From the NCBI RefSeq assembly GCF_041381155.1, contig NC_091146.1, positions 32,537,328-32,601,327 of the forward strand: a DNA stretch of 64,000 nucleotides, given 5' to 3'. The notes below the pieces were generated by a model that made no database searches, had not been told where the DNA came from, and saw nothing but the letters and a program-made list of their open reading frames with translations. Position numbers and translations under genes: made by a program. The first letter of the stretch is position 1. Each line of letters starts with the position of its first letter. This document shows, piece by piece, positions 57,801 through 64,000 of this stretch. The DNA is from Argopecten irradians. Taxonomy: Eukaryota > Mollusca > Bivalvia > Pectinida > Pectinidae.

Positions 57801-60800
57801 AATTTGTCCATTGTGGTACCACGTGACACTCAGAGGCTGTTCCCCAGACGCCTTACAATCCAAAGCGAAGTTATTGGCGTATTGTGTCACTCCGACCATC
57901 GGCGTCTTTATCTCTGCTTTGGCTGCCTCTGTAATCGAAAGTCAAATCACTTAAAAACCCCTGTCATTTCTGTATTATATTAGTTATTGTTATCTGCTCT
58001 GTTAGAAAGGTTTATTAATTGTGCGAGTGTAACGTCATACTTTTCACCAAAAAAAAACCCCTCACATTTACACAACTCACAAAATAATGACGTCACAAAA
58101 ATATCTACCCGAAAGGGAGGTAACTCATGACTTGCAACACATCATAATCATTGCGATCATTATTGATAATTTATTAAAAAATTTGATTATTTGAAATATA
58201 CCTATATTTCACTATCACCGTACTTGATTTTATATCTAATCGGAACATATCAGTATTTTCCTATCAGTATCAATTGAGTTTATTGTTAATCGGAACATAT
58301 CTGTAATGTTCCATCACTACTGTTATATTGTTTTACGTTAATTATTTTTAGAACACCTCTTTTTTATCAGTATGGTTGTGTAGTGTCTATTCGAGTGATC
58401 TCGTCGCTTTACCTTTGACGACCAGTGTTGTAGTTGCTGTATCTGTACCGAAAGTGTTGGTCGCCCTACAGATGTATGGTCCAGCGTCCAGTTTAGTGAC
58501 ACTCAATATAACCAGAGTGCCGTCTTTATCTTCGTATGCATTGTTTACACTGGGCTAAAATGGTAATTATAAAGTCACTATGTTTAATGACACTTAGCGC
58601 CAGAGTGCCATCTTAATCTTCGTAAGCGTTTTATTGTGAAATGTAATATTTTCCACCTGAGTAGAAGACATCAGTTCAGATATGTCACTCAATATTGACC
58701 AATCAGAGCACGGAATTTAAGCGAAAATGTCGACAATATATTTATATGATACGTGCATGTGTATCAAATTTGTTTGGAACAAAATTAGTAAGCAAAATAA
58801 TTAAAGGCTGGGGGGGAGGTGGTGTGAAATCGTGGCAGATTCAGATACATGCTCTTAGGGTGAAATATGTAAATATATTGAATAACAGTTACATTTCATC
58901 TCGAGAGGAGGAAACATTTAGTTTACATCCTATTTGATGAAATATAAAACTGTTATTCATAAACAAGGTGTAAAAACACACACAACTGACCACATCGGGA
59001 TTAATTCACGTACCATGTGATACCTGATAACGTTTGTGCGGGACTATTGTTTTTATTGATGATGAAATGAAGTGAAAATATGATATCTCACGCTAACCTC
59101 ATTTAAGCGGGAAGTTTACAAATGGCCACTTTTCATCACCTCTGGAGATACTAGTCGCGCACAAACGTTATTGGGTATCACGTGGTATGTGAATTAGTCG
59201 CATTGTCAATATATACAATACAAAGAGTCTCTATATCCAAATTTTCAGCTGCATTATCATAGTCTGGAAAACAATTAACTACTTTTAAAGTCATCATCTT
59301 ACTAGTTTCCTCGACTACATATCCGAGAAATTGGAAATGGCGACTTTTTGTATTACACTTTATTATAAGATATGTTGTCTTTGGAAAAAAATGCAAATTA
59401 TAGATAGATAATTGATTGAAACTTGAAAATACCGGTGTAAGCCAAGAACTGGTTGGCGGCGGGTTGCCTTGTGCGTCACATCGAAGATTAAGTGTCTGGC
59501 CAACAAATGCTGTCATCACAGGTATATTGATTATTTTTGGTGGCCCTGTGTAAAAATATTATTTTATTTATTTTATTATTTCTCAGATACACAGTGTTGA
59601 TGATGATTTTTGGTGCACCTGTGTAAAAATATTATTTCACTTATTTCATTTCTCTCAGATACACAGGGATGATGATTGTTTTTGATGGACCTGTGTAAAA
59701 AATATTATTTCACTTATTTTATTTCTCTCCGATACACAGGGATGTCGATGATTTTATTGTGGACCTGTGTAAAATATATTCATTATTTCACTTATTTAAT
59801 TTCTCTCAGATACACAGGGATATTGATGATTTTTGATGGACCTGTGTAAAATATATTATTTCAATTTTTTTTCTCAGATACACAGGGACGTCGATGATTT
59901 TTGGTGGACCTGTGTAAAAAACATTATTTCACTTATTTTATTTCTAGCTAATACACAGGGATGTTGATGACTTTTGGTGGACCTGTGTAAAAAACATTAT
60001 TTTACCTGCTTACTTTCTCTCAATATAACAGGGTTGTTGATATTTTTTGTAGAATTGTGTAAAATATATTATTTCACCTATTTTACTTCTCTCATATAAA
60101 CAAGGATGCTGATGATATTTGTTGGAACTGTGTAAATAAAATAAGCTTTGAATACGTTATTCATCACCAAAGGTTACTAACATTTTTTTAGATTTACAGT
60201 ACTTTCAATGCATTGGTTTTAATTTTACAACCACAAATAAGAGCAGAAAATAATTTTAGCATAGTTCTGCCAAAAATCATTAAATGTATATATATATAGT
60301 TAAGCGAAATGAGTACCTGCGGTCAGACCATGAAGCCAAATTGTGGTCTATAAATTCATTTCATATTACCACAGTGGTATTTGTAATTGTAGAGTGGTTT
60401 CTGTAGGAGAGTTTCCATCTAAACATTCTTAAGGCATAAAAAAACAATTTTACAGTACATAATCTCTGTGTTTTAACTAATGTTTATAAGGTATCTTAAG
60501 CCATTTGAATGATTTTCATGGCTTGATTCATTAAACCGTATGGCTTTCAATAGAATAATGATGAAAAAATAACATGTCAAAATGTTAGCCCAGTTGCGAC
60601 ACATATAACTTTAAGAACTCCATTCGTTACCTTCTTGATAATTTGAGTAATGATATAATTTCATGTTTTTGCAGCAAACAAAATTAAGTATTCCACTAAT
60701 AATGCGAAATAACTTATCTTCCTTTGAACAGCCGAGCCCTGGGCCATGCTTTTCATAACATGATTAGGATTATCATAGTGTAATGACAGTTTTAACATCA

Positions 60801-63733
60801 AGATAACATAATTTCTGGTAAAACAAATTTTACAAAATTTTAAAAGAATCTTAAAAACTGTATTCTTTACTAACATACTCAGTTTAGTGAATATATAATG
60901 ACAAATGTTGCAGTAAATGAGAAATGCAAATTTCACTTATCATTTGATTAAGCTTATCATGCTTTGAACAACCGGACCCTAGTGTTCAATAGGATTGATA
61001 ACCTATCAACGTATGTTCACATACGAAAAACGACCTGACACAGGTAGCGGTGATTTTTCGGTTCATAATTACGTAATAACACTAAATATCGTACCCGAAA
61101 GCATTTGTTCACATGAGTAATAAACTCGGTATATATATATATATATATAGGTAAGATATACTACATTTTTCAGAGGGAAATATATATCGTTTTGGCGGGA
61201 ATACCAGTTTTTGATATATTAAACCAAAAATATGATATCAAGTGCATTTTGCCTGTTAATTTCTCATATTTGATTGTTGTTCCATTAGATTGTCAAGAAG
61301 ATTATTTTTCCACGAAATTTGTGCCCTATGTGTGGAACTAAATAAGTACACAATAGATGTGCAAAATAGATGTAAACAAACATGTAGATGAACACGTTGT
61401 GATAGTGTTATTTTGGCCTGAAGATGGCCCTATAGTGGTTGATTATATTCCATAAAAATAATTTTTTATCTTATTTGAATTTTGTTTGGCCTTTTATTAA
61501 GGATTATTAATACACTAGCTTTATTAAGTTTTTTCCATTGTGATCATTGTGATGAACAACAGTTATATTTCATCTCGTGAGTTGGCAGCTTTGATTTTTT
61601 TCATTCATTCTTTGCCAAGATTTCACCCACCCACTTGATGAAATATAATTGTTATTCGTCAAGAAACAAGGAATATTCTTAATGTTATCGAATTATTTTC
61701 GTGTCATACGCCAAATAAGCCAAATTTTGACCATATTCAAAGTATCCAATTTTAGGTTCCTATAAATTACGTAAGTTTTCGCAAAGTCTAAATTTCGCGT
61801 TTTCTAATCTGAAACTTATTCCAAGTCTTAAATTCGCGAATTTACTGACCTTGAGAATATAGATAAGCATGCAAGTCTACAGTTTCCACTCCATTCGATC
61901 CGTAACAGATGTATTCCCCAATATCCCCCTGGGAAATGTGGTCAAGATGGAGCTGTGATCCATTCACAATAGTAGTGACCCCTGACGTCACAGCTTCAGA
62001 AACTCCCGCGAGATTCTTGTGAAACCACGTGACAGAAGGCGTTGGTGTCCCCTCAAACTTGCACTCCAGTGTCACCGACTCTCCGTTCAGCACCGTGTGG
62101 TTCAGTGGTCGCTCCTCAATTTTAATATGCTCTGTAATTTTTATTAAATGATTATTTAGAATTGCTGTCATCATTTTTGTACAGTGAACCCTCTATAATT
62201 CGGACACCTTCGATTCGAGCTTAAATCATTGGGATGACTAATTTTCCGGACTGCCGAATTTCCGTAACACTTCTGTCTGAACTTTCCGGATTATCGGCGT
62301 TCTGATTATCGGGGGTCCACTTAGATCAGTTACCGACTTGCACAGGTACATATTAACTTTATCTGTGATGGAACGCGCTGCACCAGCCGAACCGGTACAT
62401 GTTCATTGAACCGTACCACTTGAATCCAAAATGGCGGACCTGATGTAATGCATTTGTCATCGAAATCGCTTAATTGATAAAAACAAGACGTAGTGAATTT
62501 GTATTCGTTACTATTTTAATTATTATGTATTCGTATGCATTATTAATTTTTAAGATATTGCTTCTATATCAGAAATGCTACATGTATTAAGAAAAAGAAA
62601 CTGGTGTTTTTTTCTATTCGAAGCGTATCTTTTATATGGGCGCCGCCATATTGGAAAGACCCAAACGCCGGCGTTTCATTAAAGGCCCAATATCCGCATC
62701 TTTCTTATTTTTTTCATGATTTAGGAGAATGTTGAAAAAAAATCCTGTTGTAAATCATGCAGAGACAGGACTAAATCGAAGTCAAGATGAGCGATTATGA
62801 TTCGGAATACTTTGATAAAAATCAAATAAATATTAAACATCGCTAGGTGGGTCCCACTTAGTCAAACAAGCCGAAGTTAGCCGACATTGTAACGTCGTTG
62901 CCGAGAACGTCATGTGACTACCGTTACTACGTAACGTCTGTCCGAACTCTTCCGAAAACGGGTCATGAACTTTCCGACTTCCGTTCGGTAATAATCGTAA
63001 CTTCTATGGCGACCAGTTTAAAATGAAGGCATGTTTACATGTATCGACTTTCAGCAACTGCTGTACTAAAGTTATTAAAAAAATCATTACAAATATTCTT
63101 TAATATATCTTAATTTCAACTACAAATACTAACAATATCGGAGTCGAATTTAACTTGAAATTTTGTTGATAGTTACGTATAGTGTGGCTTTAAGCGGTGC
63201 CGTATCAACTCTGTACCACTGTTGCTAATCTGCAAAAGGAACGTGCGTATTCCGAATTTGCATATTATAGAGTTATCTGCACTTGCAGGTAGGTATTGAT
63301 TGTGACGTCATGTGTTTGGGAGCGCAACGTCATACGTTTCGGAGAAAACGACGTAAATTGCGCTCATAAAATAATGACGTAACAATCGATACCTACCCGC
63401 AAGGGAGCTAACTCTGAAATATGCAAAGACGGAATATGTTTGCAATTAATAATATACGAAACAACATACTATACACATCAAGCATGATCTGCTTCTGGGT
63501 ACTGCCTAAAACGTTTCCTGCCGTGCAAGTATACGTCCCGCTGTCTGCACTACTGGCACTACCAATGATGATGTCATTTCCGTTCATTTGCGCATGGGTG
63601 GTACCAAGGTTTGCAACTGACGGAGTCCAACTGATAGTGGGAGTTGGTAGACCGTTTGGATTGCAACGGAGAATGACTGGAGTGCCCTCAATGACCTTGA
63701 TATTCTCACTAGATGATGTGAAGCTAGGGATCG
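51694..63733 (-). CDS. Multi-Ig plus LCCL domain protein (5' end beyond the window)
   Basis: Eight exons join in phase: 63470-63733, 61850-62131, 59433-59545, 58413-58554, 57666-57921, 56618-56681, 55427-55493 and 51694-51837. They encode four I-set-like Ig domains, each with the Cys, Trp and YxC pattern (LRCNPNG/SGTYTC; LECKFEG/GEYICY; LRCDAQG/GPYICR; LDCKASG/GRYTCR). A single LCCL domain follows (MSCSS, CEVICG, CPANC, YGTSRYDL, SSLCKSGIHSGYV, YGVTSQNLG). The reading reaches TAA at 51694-51696 right at the end of the LCCL domain, so the gene probably ends there. The same bases form a GTAAGT donor, so a further exon is possible. Ig and LCCL modules are extracellular; the function is unknown. 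No signal peptide is visible because the 5' part is missing. Confidence 0.82.
52445..52882. mobile_element. 438-bp inverted-repeat element (CGTGCGTTCCATTTGC ends)
   Basis: Left ATCCGTGCGTTCCATTTGCA and right TGCAAATGGAACG-type end are inverted over about 35 bp. The inner part has TTCAAGATGGC and CCGCCATCATGGA. A longer relative is at 62365-63245. Confidence 0.8.
53160..55095. other. Ig-LCCL last intron, unassigned part
   Basis: Poly-C near 53699-53712 and C/G-rich runs near 54450-54540; no exon recognised. Confidence 0.45.
55099..55410. mobile_element. Copy of the CTCGATACTCCAGGGG element next to a splice donor
   Basis: Ends CATCCTCGATACTCCAGGG and ACCCCTGGAGTATCGAGG. The right end is about 10 bp from the donor hexamer (55421-55426) of the LCCL exon. 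Confidence 0.85.
55427..55493 (-). CDS. Ig-LCCL gene, LCCL exon with CPANC motif
   Basis: 67 nt between TTCATAG and GTGAGT. It encodes ATCPANCVSDPSAVYGTSRY DL, matching the CPGGC...VYG core of LCCL domains. An interspersed element ends about 10 bp past the donor. Confidence 0.85.
55550..55740. mobile_element. Short palindromic element with TGACGTCA motifs
   Basis: It begins AGAGTTGTCTTCCTTGCAGG and ends CCTTGCAAGGGCAGATAGCT, with TGACGTCA-like sites inside. Relatives are at 56895-57075, 57215-57380, 58025-58135 and 63265-63425, all in introns of the Ig-LCCL gene. Confidence 0.75.
55850..56030. mobile_element. Pogo-like-ended element copy
   Basis: AATCCGGACGCCGATAGTCC at the left, TCTGGATTATCGATGGT at the right, GAATAAGAACACAAAATTCT inside. 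Confidence 0.65.
56618..56681 (-). CDS. Ig-LCCL gene, short exon opening the LCCL domain
   Basis: 64 nt between TATTCAG and GTAAGG, phase 1 in and phase 2 out. This is exactly what is needed to connect Ig domain 4 to the next LCCL exon. It encodes VYEDKGSMSCSSPFTTCEVI, then C. Confidence 0.78.
56895..57075. mobile_element. TGACGTCA palindromic element, copy 2
   Basis: GAGTTATTCCCCTTTGCAG to CCCAAAGGAGATAACTCTG, with ATGACGTCGTGTGTTCGCG and AATAATGACGTCATAATGG inside. Confidence 0.7.
57215..57380. mobile_element. TGACGTCA palindromic element, copy 3
   Basis: CAGTTACCTCCCTTGCGGAT to CCCGCAAGGGCAGATAATT, with AAGACGTCATCATTTTGTC and GATGACGTCCCAATCAA inside. Confidence 0.75.
57666..57921 (-). 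CDS. Ig-LCCL gene, Ig domain 4
   Basis: Acceptor ATTACAG, donor GTAAGA, phase 1 at both ends; boundaries good to a few bases at the 5' side. It encodes FALDCKASGEQPLSVTWYHN and EFGRYTCRVTDPNGS. Confidence 0.9.
58413..58554 (-). CDS. Ig-LCCL gene, Ig domain 3 second half
   Basis: 142 nt between TTTTAG and GTAAAG. It encodes NAYEDKDGTLVILSVTKLDA, GPYICRATNTFGT, completing the domain begun in the previous exon. Confidence 0.9.
58883..59196. mobile_element. Two adjacent short palindromic elements
   Basis: 58883-58958 has CAGTTACATTTCATCTCG against GATGAAATATAAAACTG (a relative is at 61556-61675). 59002-59196 has AATTCACGTACCATGTGATA against TATCACGTGGTATGTGAATT, with inner AACGTTTGTGCG against GCACAAACGTT. 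Confidence 0.75.
59433..59545 (-). CDS. Ig-LCCL gene, Ig domain 3 first half
   Basis: 113 nt between TACACAG and GTATTT, entering in phase 1 and leaving in phase 0. It encodes PPKIINIPVMTAFVGQTLNL, RCDAQGNPPPTSSWLTP. Its acceptor and first bases are repeated in the tandem array immediately upstream of it in transcript direction. Confidence 0.85.
59545..60145. repeat. About 73-bp tandem repeat that copies an exon start
   Basis: About eight units. On the minus strand each holds TTTACACAGGTCCACCAAAA and ATCATCAACATCCCTGTG, matching the acceptor and first 30 bases of the Ig domain 3 exon at 59433-59545. CCTGTGTAAA recurs at about 59618, 59690, 59764, 59841, 59909 and 59982. Confidence 0.9.
60150..61845. 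other. Intron between Ig domains 2 and 3
   Basis: A TA dinucleotide run near 61130-61150 and a short inverted-repeat element at 61556-61675 (AACAGTTATATTTCATCTCG against GATGAAATATAATTGTT). Nothing coding was recognised. Confidence 0.5.
61850..62131 (-). CDS. Ig-LCCL gene, Ig domain exon 2
   Basis: 282 nt, phase 1-1, acceptor ATTACAG and donor GTCAGT. It encodes a whole Ig domain: LNGESVTLECKFEGTPTPSV, TWFHKN, GDIGEYICYGSNG. Confidence 0.9.
62179..62335. mobile_element. Pogo-like-ended element copy
   Basis: TACAGTGAACCCTCTATAAT start and GTTCTGATTATCGGGGGTCC end, shortened inside. Confidence 0.65.
62365..63245. mobile_element. Long relative of the CGTTCCATTTGC-ended element
   Basis: Left GATGGAACGCGCTGCACCAG and right TGCAAAAGGAACGTGCG are inverted. 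It shares CCAAAATGGCGG and CGCCGCCATATTGGAAAGAC with 52445-52882, plus about 450 extra bases. Confidence 0.65.
63265..63425. mobile_element. TGACGTCA palindromic element, copy 5
   Basis: ATAGAGTTATCTGCACTTGC to CCCGCAAGGGAGCTAACTCT, with TGTGACGTCATGTGTTTGG inside. It ends about 45 bp from the donor of the first Ig exon. Confidence 0.75.
63470..63733 (-). CDS. Ig-LCCL gene, Ig domain exon 1 in window
   Basis: 264 nt, phase 1-1, acceptor TTTATAG and donor GTATGT. It encodes a complete I-set-like domain: VIEGTPVILRCNPNGLPTP, ISWTP, SADSGTYTCTAGN. Confidence 0.9.
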
Positions 63734-64000
63734 CTATAAATTAAAAAACAGACATGGCAGTTATTGAAGTTTGTAACAACCAACGTATTTTTGTAAACTG
63801 CATACCACTTAACCAGTTTGAATTTCGCGCCCCCTACATGCCATAAAGGTATCAATATCCGGGTCATAAGTTAAAGGTCAATTTTCATTTAATACCACAG
63901 GCATCATGTCACAAGAAGAAAATAATTTCAATGATCGCCATCTTTGCTTGACACTCAATAGTGTATTACATTTTTGTTTAAAGGGACATGAACCTAAATA

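Noticed and set aside
63421..63744. 107-codon plus-strand open frame
   Set aside because: It is antisense to the Ig exon 63470-63733, which has Ig motifs and splice sites on the minus strand.

Overview
This is a eukaryotic, AT-rich, intron-dominated window. The GT/AG exon structure, the gene families and the dispersed repeats point to a mollusc, most likely a bivalve and possibly a scallop. That placement rests on recalled repeat families (a tRNA-derived SINE, and elements whose ends read AAGAGGCCCAAGAGG) and on protein resemblance, not on a search. I see no prokaryotic genes, true tRNA or rRNA genes, or CRISPR array.

All four genes I can support lie on the minus strand. From left to right: (1) positions 1-6025, a calexcitin-like EF-hand gene (copy B), cut by the left edge; (2) positions 9361-19956, a complete six-exon paralogue (copy A, 237 codons plus stop) with matching intron phases and identical sizes for two exons; (3) positions 32700-48166, a fibrinogen-related gene with a signal peptide, a PAN/Apple-like module and a C-terminal fibrinogen domain over five coding exons, whose last exon carries three apparent 1-base frame breaks; (4) positions 51694-63733, the 3' part of a gene with four immunoglobulin-like domains followed by an LCCL domain, running off the right edge. 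Exons were joined by hand; splice phases agree at every junction used.

Repeats make up most of the rest. Tandem arrays: 106-bp unit (1385-1809), 28-bp (4085-4640), 34-bp (6380-8565), about 22-bp (12383-12960), 49-bp (17130-18318), 32-bp (23700-24905), 34-bp (26475-31480), GAT triplets (31681-31890), 73-bp (32491-32760), about 0.5-0.8 kb (34585-37930), 17-bp (40648-40850), 42-bp (49260-50610) and about 73-bp (59545-60145). Between them lie many short elements with inverted ends and no transposase, including one of 1.7 kb with a clean 8-bp target duplication.

The calexcitin pair is probably cytosolic calcium sensing. The fibrinogen-domain and Ig-LCCL genes both look secreted or extracellular, and their shared orientation suggests, without proof, a small recognition or matrix cluster. 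The main oddities are two tandem arrays that have copied exon edges, a minisatellite grown from a transposon end, elements ending about 10 bp from splice donors, and a stretch near 27-33 kb that looks like poor consensus sequence.
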